Source: Pseudomonas sp. BP8
Lineage (GTDB): Bacteria; Pseudomonadota; Gammaproteobacteria; Pseudomonadales; Pseudomonadaceae
DNA length: 64,000 nucleotides
Reading direction: 5' to 3'
Assembly: GCF_017875955.1 (NCBI RefSeq)
Contig: NZ_JAGINK010000001.1
Coordinates: 4,866,501-4,930,500 of the forward strand
The notes beneath the pieces were generated by a model. The model had not been told where the DNA came from. It did not search any database and was given only the letters and a program-made list of their open reading frames with translations. Positions 1 through 8,119 of the stretch are shown piece by piece (position 1 is the stretch's first letter; the number at the start of each line of letters is the position of its first letter). The position numbers and the translations under genes are program-made.

Positions 1-698
1 CGCAGGGCAGTGGCATCCATGGGCGCGCTGGCCTGCTGGTAGCTGTAGGCCTGGCCAATGAGCGCAAGCAGTTGCTCAAGGCTGACCAGTTGCTGCAGGA
101 AGGCGTTGCTGTCGCGGGCCAGATGCCCCATCCGCATCAACTCGATGAACCTCAGCTCATAGCCGTGCTCGAGGCAGTAATCAAGCAAGGGCAGTACCTG
201 GTCGAGGTTCTGCCCGCGCATCGGCACCATATTGACCTTGATGCTCATGCCCGCCGCGCTGGCCTGCTGCATGCCCTGCAGCACCGTGGCCAGATCTCCA
301 CCGCGGGCAATACGTCGAAACCCACCCGCATCAAGGGTATCGAGCGAAACGTTCAAACGGCGGATGCCGGCACCGAGCAACAGGGGCAGCTTGCGCGACA
401 GCAACTGGCCGTTGGTGGTCAGGCTGACCTCTTTGAGGTCAAGGCCGGCAATTGCCGCGAGAAAGCCTTCCAGCCTCGGGCTGATCAAGGGCTCGCCGCC
501 GGTGATACGCAGACGCTCGATACCGGCGGCTTCAATCAGGTAGGCCACGCCCTTGGCCAGCACGTCCCCTGGAAGTTCATCCTGCGCCGCCACCAAACGC
601 TTGCCGTCGGGCACGCAATAGGTACAGGCGTAGTTGCAGGCAGCCGTGAGGCTGACCCGCAGGTTGCGAAAGCGCCTGCCTTGGTGATCGACGATCAT
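1..698 (-). CDS. moaA: GTP 3',8-cyclase MoaA (partial, C-terminus beyond window)
   Basis: Radical SAM enzyme for the first step of molybdenum cofactor synthesis, GTP to 3',8-cyclo-7,8-dihydro-GTP. The minus-strand frame from the ATG at 698 begins MIVDHQGRRFRNLRVSLTAA and then shows the radical-SAM cysteines CNYACTYC near residues 21-28, as expected for MoaA. It continues with LRITGGEPL and VSLTTNGQLL, both conserved in the family. The frame is still open at base 1, so the C-terminal cluster-binding cysteines lie outside. Several long plus-strand frames over this stretch are shadows. The 104 bp to the next gene would hold its promoter. Confidence 0.93.
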   Translation of the reverse strand, partial: MIVDHQGRRFRNLRVSLTAACNYACTYCVPDGKRLVAAQDELPGDVLAKGVAYLIEAAGIERLRITGGEPLISPRLEGFLAAIAGLDLKEVSLTTNGQLLSRKLPLLLGAGIRRLNVSLDTLDAGGFRRIARGGDLATVLQGMQQASAAGMSIKVNMVPMRGQNLDQVLPLLDYCLEHGYELRFIELMRMGHLARDSNAFLQQLVSLEQLLALIGQAYSYQQASAPMDATAL

Positions 699-802
699 GG
701 TGACTCCGACATGGAAGAATGGGGCGTGCAAAACCTGACTCATAAATCAGGTTTTTGCAAGCCTCACTGTCGGACACTGCCGGAAGAACCCGGCGAAGTG
801 TT

Positions 803-1438
803 TCAGTTCGCGGGTTCTGGATCGCGCTTGCGCTTGTTGCCCATGCGCACGCCGATGTCCATGAGGAACTGGAAGAAGCCTTCCTGATCCTCGAGCACGT
901 TGCTCCAGAACGGCGAGTGGTACAAGGCCACGGCGCCATGAACCAAGGCCCAGGCGGCGCAGTAATGGAAGTACGGCGGTACGTCTTCAAGCTTGCCTTC
1001 GCTGATGCGGCCCTTGATCAGCTGGGTCAGGCGGTCGAAGTTGGAGGCGCGGATGCTGTGCAGCTCCTCGACCATCTCCGGTACCTGATTGCCCTTGACC
1101 ACCTTTTCTTCAAGGCGGTCGAACAGTCGGTAGCGTTGCGGGTCGCGCATGCGGAACTCGAAATAGGCGCGCGACAGGGCTTCCTTGTCGCGGTCGACAT
1201 CGGCCGAGTGCAACAAGGCGTTCAGGTCGCGCTCGTAATCGAGCATCAAGCGCAGGTAGATCTCTGCCTTGGACTTGAAGTGCTTGTAGATCGTGCCTTT
1301 GCCGATACCCACGGCGTCGGCGATCATCTCGACGGTGACGCTGTCTTCACCTTGTTCGAGGAACAGCCTGAGGGCGGTATCAAGGATCTCTTGTTCGCGG
1401 CGGCGAAACTCACGGACCTTACGAGGTTCTTTCTGCAT
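803..1438 (-). CDS. TetR/AcrR family transcriptional regulator
   Basis: A 211-residue repressor-type protein. Residues about 10-55 form a TetR DNA-binding domain (ILDTALRLFLEQG, then VEMIADAVGIGKGTIYKHF), followed by an all-helical ligand-binding region. The frame is open much further upstream, but the extra residues are low-complexity (KPSQAKPSQAKP) and come from the TGGCT tandem repeat. The ATG at 1438, giving MQKEPRKVREFRRREQEILD, is therefore chosen. It lies 104 bp downstream of the moaA start on the same strand. Ligand and targets cannot be read from the sequence. Confidence 0.9.
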   Translation of the reverse strand: MQKEPRKVREFRRREQEILDTALRLFLEQGEDSVTVEMIADAVGIGKGTIYKHFKSKAEIYLRLMLDYERDLNALLHSADVDRDKEALSRAYFEFRMRDPQRYRLFDRLEEKVVKGNQVPEMVEELHSIRASNFDRLTQLIKGRISEGKLEDVPPYFHYCAAWALVHGAVALYHSPFWSNVLEDQEGFFQFLMDIGVRMGNKRKRDPEPAN

Positions 1439-1784
1439 GGGAAGGACTGGATGACAATCGAAGCGGTTTATTATGCCTAACTTGCAGCAAATTGCACGGA
1501 TCATCCAACCATGTCTATGTTTCATGATGAGTTCCGGCAGGCGTCGGAGGGTGTGATATGGGTGGTGATTGGGGAAAGCGGGAGGTTGATAGGCAGCTTT
1601 CCATGCAATGAGTGCGCTATGGATCGTGCACGTATTCCAAATCTGTTTAAAAAACGACCAACTGTCGCTGGCACTGTGCCAAAGCTGGCCAATACTTGAA
1701 GTGTTGATGCGGCACTTCCCCCCAAGTGCTGTACCGATAAAGGTGCCCAGGGAGCGAGTGCCTTTGTTTACTCCTAATGGTCTT

Positions 1785-1820
1785 AACCCGGATTCCCCCC
1801 CCAGAACCCGGGTTTTTTTT
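1785..1820 (+). terminator. Terminator-like hairpin with T8 tract
   Basis: AACCCGG (1785-1791) can pair with CCGGGTT, and a run of eight T follows on the plus strand. No plus-strand gene ends just upstream, so it may be a remnant or part of the neighbouring repeat. Confidence 0.4.
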
Positions 1821-1830
1821 GGGTGGGGTT

Positions 1831-1860
1831 TGGCTTGGCTTGGCTTGGCTTGGCTTGGCT
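1831..1860 (+). repeat. Pentamer tandem repeat (TGGCT)6
   Basis: Six perfect tandem copies of TGGCT. Similar TTGGCTTGG-type sequence flanks the second copy of the fold-back element near 54.75 kb, so the pentamer may belong to the edge of that element. Such arrays vary in length by slippage. Confidence 0.85.
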
Positions 1861-1873
1861 TGGGGATTGTGGG

Positions 1874-2669
1874 CTTATCCATTTGATGTGGTGTAGCTGA
1901 TGGCCCCTTCCGCCCTTACGGCGGGTCACTTTTTTTCTTGGAAAAAAGTAACCAAAAACCGCTTGCTCCTGCATCCGGCCCTCCGCTGCGCTGCGGGTCC
2001 CCTCGCTCCGGTCTTGCTCCGGGAGGACCGCGCTGTACGGCCCATCCTGGGCCTCAGCGCTTTCCGGCCATCCATGGCCTCCACCTCCCTGCGCAAGACC
2101 TCCACTCGGCCTCCTGAAGTCGCGAAGTTACGAGCGGCGTCTGGGCTGGCGTTGTCTTCGATAGTGGCATGGGTGGTGGATATTCGGACCTCTTCGCGGG
2201 GCAAGCCCGCTCCTACAGGGTTGGCGCAGATTTTGAATTTGCGCAATACCTGTAGGAGCGGGCTTGCCCCGCGAAGAGGCCGGTACTGCCAATGCAAATC
2301 GCAGGGCGCAGCCCTGCCAGCGACCCCACAAATCCGCTGGTAAATAAACAAAGCGAGAGCGCAGCGATTCGCCTGCCGTTGCCTTGGCTGTTGATCTTGC
2401 TCTTGCTCTTGATCTACCAGCGACTTCAGGAGGCCGAGTGGAGGTCTTGCGTAGGGAGGTGGAGGCCATGGATGGCCGGAAAGCGCTGAGGCCCAGGATG
2501 GGCCGTACAGCGCGGTCCTCCCGGAGCAAGACCGGAGCGAGGGGACCCGTAGCGCAGCGAAGGGCCGTATGATGGAGCAAGCGGTTTTTGGTTACTTTTT
2601 TCCAAGAAAAAAAGTGACCCGCCGTAAGGCCGGAAGGGGCCAGAAAAGCCACCAAATCAAATGGATAAG
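1874..2669. repeat. Fold-back extragenic element, copy 1
   Basis: About 0.8 kb of non-coding DNA bounded by CTTATCCATTTGATGTGGTG (1874-1893) and its near-perfect reverse complement (2649-2669). Inside, two long inverted arms (about 1905-2124 and 2421-2641) start with a CCTTACGGCGGGTCAC stretch and an A/T tract, and continue for more than 200 bp with few differences. The roughly 300-bp centre holds a REP doublet. A second copy with the centre reversed lies at 53786-54735. It has no transposase. All frames here are shadows of the palindrome. Confidence 0.85.
2189..2281. repeat. REP doublet (inverted pair)
   Basis: Two about 32-bp REP palindromes in opposite orientation, at 2189-2220 and 2249-2281. 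Each carries the P. putida-type core GCGGGGCAAGCCCGCTCC. They sit in the centre of the fold-back element. Confidence 0.85.
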
Positions 2670-2708
2670 CCCCCAACCTAAAAGCCCCAGCCCACGTAAA
2701 CCTTTAAA

Positions 2709-3491
2709 TCACATCACCCGAGCCAACGGAAACAAGCGCTTGAAGTTCGCCGTGGTCTGCTCAGCCAGTTGCTCATACCCCACCCCCCGAACCGAAGCAA
2801 TGTACTCCGCCACATCCCGCACATACTCCGGCAGGTTCGGCTTGCCCCGGTGCGGAATCGGCGCCAGGTAGGGCGAATCCGTCTCCACCAGCAAGCGATC
2901 GCTCGGCACCTGCCGAGCCACCTCACGCAACGCATCAGCATTGCGGAAGGTGACAATGCCGGACAACGAAATGTAGTACCCCAGGTCAAGCGCAGCCTTG
3001 GCCATATCCCAGTCTTCGGTAAAGCAATGCAGCACCCCCGCCTGCGGCAGGCTCACCTCCCTGAGCAAGGCCAGGGTGTCCGCCCGCGCCGCACGGGTAT
3101 GCACGATCACAGGCTTGCCGGTCTGCCGCGACGCCTCAAGATGCAGGCGAAAAGATGCCTGCTGCAGCTCAGCCGCCTCAGGCTCGTAGTGATAATCCAG
3201 CCCAGTCTCGCCAATCGCAACCACATGCGGATGGTTCAGCTCGTGCAGCAACCACTCCAATGCAGGCGTCTCGCCCGGTGCCAGGTCGAGTGGATGGATA
3301 CCCACCGAACAATCCACGTCAGCGTACTGCTCGCTCAGCGCCTTCACCGCGCCGGCGTTATCGGCACTCACGCCGATGCACAAGAAATGCCCCACGCCGC
3401 GGCCACGGGCGGCCTGCAGGGCAGCATCGAGCGAGCCCTGATGGGCAGTGAGGTCAAGACGATCAAGATGACAATGGGAATCTACGAGCAT
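2709..3491 (-). CDS. tatD: TatD family metal-dependent hydrolase
   Basis: A 260-residue TIM-barrel DNase/hydrolase of the TatD/YcfH family. The metal site is intact: DSHCHLD at the N-terminus, GETGLDYHY near residue 90, VIVHTR near 130, LHCFTED near 155 and ETDSPYLAP near 205. The frame extends five codons upstream to an ATG at 3506. The ATG at 3491 (MLVDSHCHLDRLDL) matches the usual family start and is preferred, though neither has a good ribosome-binding site. It lies directly downstream of holB. In P. aeruginosa a pilZ gene separates these two; here there is no room for one. Confidence 0.92.
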   Translation of the reverse strand: MLVDSHCHLDRLDLTAHQGSLDAALQAARGRGVGHFLCIGVSADNAGAVKALSEQYADVDCSVGIHPLDLAPGETPALEWLLHELNHPHVVAIGETGLDYHYEPEAAELQQASFRLHLEASRQTGKPVIVHTRAARADTLALLREVSLPQAGVLHCFTEDWDMAKAALDLGYYISLSGIVTFRNADALREVARQVPSDRLLVETDSPYLAPIPHRGKPNLPEYVRDVAEYIASVRGVGYEQLAEQTTANFKRLFPLARVM

Positions 3492-3527
3492 GGGCGCACG
3501 ACACATAAAAAAGAAACGAAGGAAAAA

Positions 3528-4514
3528 TTACCGCGAGCCCGGCAGCTGCACCCAGTGGGCGAGCAAGGCTTCCAGCAGCAGCACACGATTGAGGTTGGCC
3601 TTGCCCAGCACCTTCTGACGCTGTTCGAGGATCCACGCCTGAACCTCCAGAACCTTGCCCTGGCGGCTCTTCTGCGCCAGGTACTGGACGACCTTGCGCA
3701 TATCTGCCAAGCCTAACCCCTCCTCGTCCTGGGTCAACTGATAACGCAGGATCAACTGCGACCAATCGAAGAACCAGTCGAACAGCAGCAGCAGCGGCAC
3801 GCTGTTCCACGACTCAGCCAGCTGAGTGGGCGACTGCTGCTGCTTGAGCAGTTTCTTCACCCCATCGCTGACCAGCGCGCGCTGCTCGCGAACGCCCTGG
3901 GCCTGCAAGCTGACCGCCATCAACGGCGAGCCGGCGGCCAGGGTCAGCAGCTCATCACGCTCGTCCTGGCTAGTGTCGGGCAAAGCTGTGGCCAGCCAGG
4001 CCTGGCTCTGGGCCAGGCTCGGCTGCGGGCAAGTGACTTGCTGGCAGCGGCTCTTGATGGTCGGCAGCAGGCGACTGGGCTGATGACTGACCAACAACAG
4101 CACGGTATTGCCAGAAGGCTCCTCAAGGCTCTTGAGCAAGGCGTTCGAGGCATTGATGTTCATCGCCTCCACCGGCTCGATCAAGATAACCTTGCGCCCA
4201 CCCAACTGCGCCGTCTGCACGATAAACGACACCAGATCACGGACCTGGTCGATCTTGATCGGCTTGTCGGCCTCTTCCGGCTCCAGCACGTAATTGTCCG
4301 GATGGCTGCCGGCCTTGAGCAACAGGCACGACTTACACTGCCCGCACGCGTCCAGCCCCTGCGCCTGCTGACACAGCAGGCGCGCCATCAGTCGTTCGGC
4401 CATGGACCGCTTGCCAATACCCTGTGGGCCATGCAGCAGATAGGCATGGGCATGCTGGCTACGTCCAGCAAGTTGCTGCCATAAGCCTGCCTGCCATGGA
4501 TAGGCTTCAGCCAC
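3528..4514 (-). CDS. holB: DNA polymerase III subunit delta' (clamp loader)
   Basis: A 328-residue delta' subunit, part of the clamp loader that places the beta clamp on DNA. Visible features are the AAA+ P-loop-like HGPQGIGKR near residue 30, a zinc-binding cysteine set (C, then CGQCKSC) near residues 50-65, NALLKSLEEP and SRCQQV. The GTG at 4514 (VAEAYPWQ) is chosen: it overlaps the tmk 3' end by 8 bp, as expected for translationally coupled genes, and the upstream in-frame residues are antisense-like. The insertion in tmk separates it from its normal operon promoter, so it must be read from inside the island or from a local promoter. Confidence 0.93.
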   Translation of the reverse strand: MAEAYPWQAGLWQQLAGRSQHAHAYLLHGPQGIGKRSMAERLMARLLCQQAQGLDACGQCKSCLLLKAGSHPDNYVLEPEEADKPIKIDQVRDLVSFIVQTAQLGGRKVILIEPVEAMNINASNALLKSLEEPSGNTVLLLVSHQPSRLLPTIKSRCQQVTCPQPSLAQSQAWLATALPDTSQDERDELLTLAAGSPLMAVSLQAQGVREQRALVSDGVKKLLKQQQSPTQLAESWNSVPLLLLFDWFFDWSQLILRYQLTQDEEGLGLADMRKVVQYLAQKSRQGKVLEVQAWILEQRQKVLGKANLNRVLLLEALLAHWVQLPGSR

Positions 4515-4845
4515 GGCAACGTTCCACAATAGCGGGCAACAGGCCATCGATGGCCCGCTGCACGGCGTCCAGGCTCTGGCTTGCATCAAGGATGCTGTAG
4601 CGCTGTGGCGCCTGCTGGGCGCGCTCGAGGTAGGCATGGCGCACCGCCTCGAAAAACGCCTGACCCTCTTGCTCGAAACGGTCCAAGCGACCCCGTGCAG
4701 CTGCCCGCGCCAGGCCCACTTCGATCGGCAAGTCGAAGATCAGCGTCAGGTCCGGGCGCAGCTCGCCCTGGACGAAGCTTTCGAGGATGGCGATCCGCTC
4801 CACCGACAGGCCACGACCGCCGCCCTGGTAGGCATAGGTGGCATC
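4507..4845 (-). pseudogene. tmk: Thymidylate kinase, 3' part (split by island)
   Basis: Encodes Tmk residues about 99-210: DATYAYQGGGRGLSVERIAI, then the LID-region sequence ARGRLDRFEQEG. Codons upstream of 4845 belong to the island and add MFTFGENRKQ from an ATG at 4875. The N-terminal half, with the P-loop and DRFTDA, is 33.5 kb away at 38340-38639. Joining 38340 to 4839 restores one 210-codon frame with no lost or added base. Neither half can make a normal kinase alone. Complementation by the two fragments cannot be excluded from sequence. Confidence 0.95.
4840..4845. other. attL core (GGCATC)
   Basis: Left junction of the island. On the coding strand the core is GATGCC, the Asp-Ala codons of Tmk residues 99-100. 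It is followed inward by TTGTTTTCGGTT. Confidence 0.85.
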
Positions 4846-4855
4846 TTGTTTTCGG

Positions 4856-4909
4856 TTTTCACCAAATGTAAACACAGTAGGGTTATAATCCTTTTTTGGA
4901 AACGTAAAC
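4856..4909. promoter_or_regulatory. Left-end promoter and recombinase-arm-like motifs
   Basis: A perfect TATAAT lies at 4884-4889, about 75 bp before the dNMP kinase gene; no strong -35 box is visible at 17 bp. The same segment read on the minus strand gives TATAAC and could fire outward into the tmk remnant and holB. TGTAAAC (4867-4873) and ACGTAAAC (4902-4909) match motifs repeated at the right end and may bind the recombinases. All assignments are by eye. Confidence 0.4.
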
Positions 4910-4961
4910 GCCCTTCAAGCCATGAAATCCGGGGCCTAGGCGCCGAAAACAAGGAGTACCA

Positions 4962-5807
4962 ATGAGAAAGATCATCGGCCTAGCTGCCCTGGCGCGGTCA
5001 GGAAAAGACACCGTGGCGTCGATGCTGCTGAGCTACCCGGGTGTAGCCGCCTATGCTCTCGCTGATCCGTTGAAGCTCGGCTGTCAGGCTCTGTTCGGCC
5101 TAACCGAAGACGAAACCTGGTGCGACGACATCAAGGAACAAACGATCGAGCTGTGGGGCCGCTCGCCTAGAGAGTTCTTCCAAACGGTGGGTACCGAATG
5201 GATGCGCAATCATAACCCAGACCACTGGTTGATCCGAGCAGAACGCGAAATCAATCCACCTGCAGCTTCGTTGACCGGTGCGGCCACGGCCAGTGGTTCA
5301 GAGGCAGAGGACACCCCGTTCACCCTTGCCGCCCGTGCCATTTTCGATTTCACGCACGAGCAACTGACTAACCCGGCACTCCTGAGTACCTTCGACACGA
5401 CCTGGGGGCTCACGCCCGGCGAAGCAATCGACCTGCTCAAAAGCCACGCTTATGCCCTGTACCCTGACTACGACACCCGGCGAGCCCAGCGTCCTGTTGA
5501 ACCTCTAAAGCCGAGAAACAAGATCCCCGTGGACGCCACGACGGTGATTTTCAAGGACATCCGCTTCGAAAACGAAGCTGCCTTTCTTCGTGCGCACAAC
5601 GGCCAGATCTGGCACATCGCCCGCCCTAACCTCCAGAGGGTGAATGCCCACTCATCCGAGCATGGCATCGCCCGAGCCCTCGACGATCTTCTGATCAATA
5701 ACGATGGCTCCCTAGTCGATCTGCAGACAGCCGTTCAAAATGCATGGCAACAATTCAACACCACCCAACAAAGCAACACGACCAATAAGAATAAGAACAA
5801 AGAATAA
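4962..5807 (+). CDS. Phage T4 gp1-like deoxynucleoside monophosphate kinase
   Basis: A 281-residue protein recalling T4 gene 1 dNMP kinase, which phosphorylates dTMP, dGMP and hydroxymethyl-dCMP. Shared features are a variant P-loop ending RSGKDT (residues 12-17), YALADPLK near 35, GTEWMR near 80, and a C-terminal block with IFKDIRFENEA, WHIARP, HSSEHGI and INNDGSL, each with a counterpart in T4 gp1. Residues about 95-150 form a family-specific insert. It is the first gene inside the left end, ahead of the recombinases, with an AAGGAG-type site before the ATG. Because the island destroys tmk, the likely role is to supply dTDP in its place. Substrate range is inferred. Confidence 0.88.
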   Translation: MRKIIGLAALARSGKDTVASMLLSYPGVAAYALADPLKLGCQALFGLTEDETWCDDIKEQTIELWGRSPREFFQTVGTEWMRNHNPDHWLIRAEREINPPAASLTGAATASGSEAEDTPFTLAARAIFDFTHEQLTNPALLSTFDTTWGLTPGEAIDLLKSHAYALYPDYDTRRAQRPVEPLKPRNKIPVDATTVIFKDIRFENEAAFLRAHNGQIWHIARPNLQRVNAHSSEHGIARALDDLLINNDGSLVDLQTAVQNAWQQFNTTQQSNTTNKNKNKE

Positions 5808-5830
5808 TAACAAGAATAAGGAGATTACCG

Positions 5831-8119
5831 ATGACAGCCTTTGAAAACGAACTAAGCATCCCAAGCGAAGCTAACCTGAGCGTCTCAGAGGTTGAGCAAG
5901 CAGAACTAGAGCCTATCGAACCGCCGGCAACCTTCATAGAGGACGGTGAACCTGTTCCGCGCGTCATTGCATTAGATGATTTTGCAGTTCCTTGCAGGTA
6001 CATGCTCAGCCCACATTACGACTCAAGGAGTGATCTGTGCCAGAAGCTGCACTTCATCTTCATCCACTACGTTCCAGACAGGGCATATTCCCACGCTTAC
6101 CTCTTGCGGTCTTCTATCGAGCACATGCTTGATTACGTTAAGAAACACAACGACCGAAATCCACCACCGCTGCACGTCAAAAAATACTCAGACATCACGA
6201 GCGAAGTTTTCCTGGGTTACATTAACTACCTGGAAGACAACCAAATCCCGATCAGGACAGCTGAAAAATTTAAAACAGCGGGAAAAGCCGTGGCTGCAGA
6301 TACGGGAAAGATCCCACGCCTTCTACTCCCAATTGTCCCGGTAAAGAGAGGTAAAGGCACCCCTCCTCTGACTACTGATGGTTTCGAAAGCTTTGAAAAA
6401 GCATTCCGAGAACACATGTTAACGCTCAATGCCAAACTCAGCTTTCGGACGGAAGTCGAAACTGCCTCGCCATACACAGCGTCTGAGGTCTTGGACACGA
6501 TAAAACCAGTTGCTACGAAGCAAAGGCTTTTCGAATGGCAATATTACCTTGAAAAAAATAAAAAATTTCAGCGGGGACGAACAGTGTATGCCGCGCGCTT
6601 CTTACGCTCTGATGACCCGGAAATCCGCGCTTTGGCCGAAGACGTTCATTGCGTCACAAAATTTAAGCATATTTATCAGCGCGACAAGGGTAACTATACC
6701 CTCTCCGGCACAGTTGACCCTTTCGACACCGGTGGTTTCGGGCGCTGGGATCTGGATTACGCACGAGCAATAAAAACGTTCGTAGTACATGGCTTCCCAT
6801 TCTCGTACGACCGGGCGCTTCTGTACAAAGAATATCGAGGCAGCACAACAATCATCGCTCCGTATGAGAGTGATGATGTGATCAAGATGATCATCCATCG
6901 AGTCACTACTGCAAATCGAACGAGCGGGAAATCCACTCCAGTACTGGGCATGGATGAAATGCTCAACCTCTACTACCCAAGCATTATGGACATGAGTGCC
7001 ATAGTGATGTTCATGATGTTCCAGAGCGGCTGGAACAAAGAGACGGCTTTGGCTATTGATCAGAATGACTTTGAGCACATTCTTACGGGCACTATTGAAG
7101 AAGCTATCAAGGTTGTATGGTCGGAAAAAAATCGGGCTCAGGGCATCCATAAACCATTCGAGTCGCCAAAACGCATCAGCTTGCCAACACGCAAAGGCGA
7201 CCCCCTGAGCTTTTACACCCTGATTGAGATGGCCAAAGATCTCTCTGCACCGCTTGCAGACTATCCATTCGATGTGATCCCTGTTTTGAATACGGTAGAG
7301 CGGATGAATCCAATGTTTGCGTGCATCCGGCCATTGCAGCAATGGGAGAAAGGTGGCCGCCACACTTCCGCAGCTCACCGCATGTCGTTCCGTAACGGCG
7401 TGCAGCAATTCTTACAGAAGTATAAGGTCATCGACAGTGGCAAAAGGCTGACATTAGCCTCTGAACTGACACGTCGCTTCCGGCCAACGTGGCTCCTGTA
7501 CAAAAAGAAATACAATCCCGTTGCTCTGCTTTCCCAGACCCTGGGCCATGCCGACCGGGAGACAACTGATCTCTTTTACGACAACTCCAGTGCAGCGCAC
7601 ATGGATCGACTAAAGCGCCTGCGTTCAGAACTTGAAGAAGTTATCAATCTGCTCCGAACGCGACAATTTAAAGGCTTGCTGGGTAAGCAGGCGCAGACTG
7701 ACGCGAAGGCCAACCTCAAGATATTTCACATTCCCGGAAAAACCCAGCCGTTGTGGGGCTGCGCCAACCAGATGAGGCCCGATTGGGCAGGGTCTGAAAT
7801 CATTGTCAGCACGGGCCGGAAGTGCTTCGCCATTCATGAATGCATCTTCTGCAGCCAACTGCGTCTGTTTGCTGACTCGCTGCCGTACCTGATGGAACGT
7901 GAGGCCCACCTGTCAGAGCTCTTGAACGAAGAAATTGTGGACGGCTTCCGCTCACGTCTTGCCCAAGAAAGGGAGGTCATCCGATACATCCTTGACGAAT
8001 GGGGCGACGAGGACGATGTTGAGGCCGCTGAACGCTATCGCCGGTACCACTCCCCCCTGCTTCCACGCGACCTGAACATGCTGGAAATCATCTTTGAGAG
8101 CGAGGCCGAAAATGTCTAA
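5831..8119 (+). CDS. Large tyrosine recombinase, first of three (GinA-like)
   Basis: A 762-residue recombinase. The C-terminal catalytic region contains FRPTWLLY, LGHADRETT and the tyrosine in LFYDN (residues about 550-590). A cysteine-containing tail (CFAIHECIFC) follows near residue 680. By eye the first catalytic arginine is missing: the usual TGxRxxE position reads QSGWNKETA. The HxxR box reads RRFR, so its histidine is also replaced. AAGGAGA lies 8 bp before the ATG. The 3' end overlaps the next gene by 8 bp, so the operon is translationally coupled. It must act with the other recombinases for integration and excision. Confidence 0.85.
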   Translation: MTAFENELSIPSEANLSVSEVEQAELEPIEPPATFIEDGEPVPRVIALDDFAVPCRYMLSPHYDSRSDLCQKLHFIFIHYVPDRAYSHAYLLRSSIEHMLDYVKKHNDRNPPPLHVKKYSDITSEVFLGYINYLEDNQIPIRTAEKFKTAGKAVAADTGKIPRLLLPIVPVKRGKGTPPLTTDGFESFEKAFREHMLTLNAKLSFRTEVETASPYTASEVLDTIKPVATKQRLFEWQYYLEKNKKFQRGRTVYAARFLRSDDPEIRALAEDVHCVTKFKHIYQRDKGNYTLSGTVDPFDTGGFGRWDLDYARAIKTFVVHGFPFSYDRALLYKEYRGSTTIIAPYESDDVIKMIIHRVTTANRTSGKSTPVLGMDEMLNLYYPSIMDMSAIVMFMMFQSGWNKETALAIDQNDFEHILTGTIEEAIKVVWSEKNRAQGIHKPFESPKRISLPTRKGDPLSFYTLIEMAKDLSAPLADYPFDVIPVLNTVERMNPMFACIRPLQQWEKGGRHTSAAHRMSFRNGVQQFLQKYKVIDSGKRLTLASELTRRFRPTWLLYKKKYNPVALLSQTLGHADRETTDLFYDNSSAAHMDRLKRLRSELEEVINLLRTRQFKGLLGKQAQTDAKANLKIFHIPGKTQPLWGCANQMRPDWAGSEIIVSTGRKCFAIHECIFCSQLRLFADSLPYLMEREAHLSELLNEEIVDGFRSRLAQEREVIRYILDEWGDEDDVEAAERYRRYHSPLLPRDLNMLEIIFESEAENV

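Larger units (their letters stand above)
1439..1873. other. Non-coding stretch upstream of the TetR gene
   Basis: No convincing gene. It should hold the promoter and operator of the TetR-type gene, but I found no clear palindrome. A terminator-like hairpin (1785-1820) and a TGGCT tandem repeat (1831-1860) lie at its right side, next to the fold-back element. Confidence 0.5.

Noticed and set aside
72..887. Plus-strand 271-codon frame opposite moaA
   Set aside because: The minus strand carries MoaA with its radical-SAM cysteines; the plus frame has no recognisable features.
1439..1882. N-terminal extension of the TetR protein to 359 residues
   Set aside because: The extra residues come from intergenic DNA and the TGGCT repeat (KPSQAKPSQ); the start at 1438 matches family length.
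4507..4875. Tmk C-terminal fragment as an intact 122-residue gene
   Set aside because: The N-terminal ten residues come from island DNA, and the P-loop half of Tmk is on the other side of the island.
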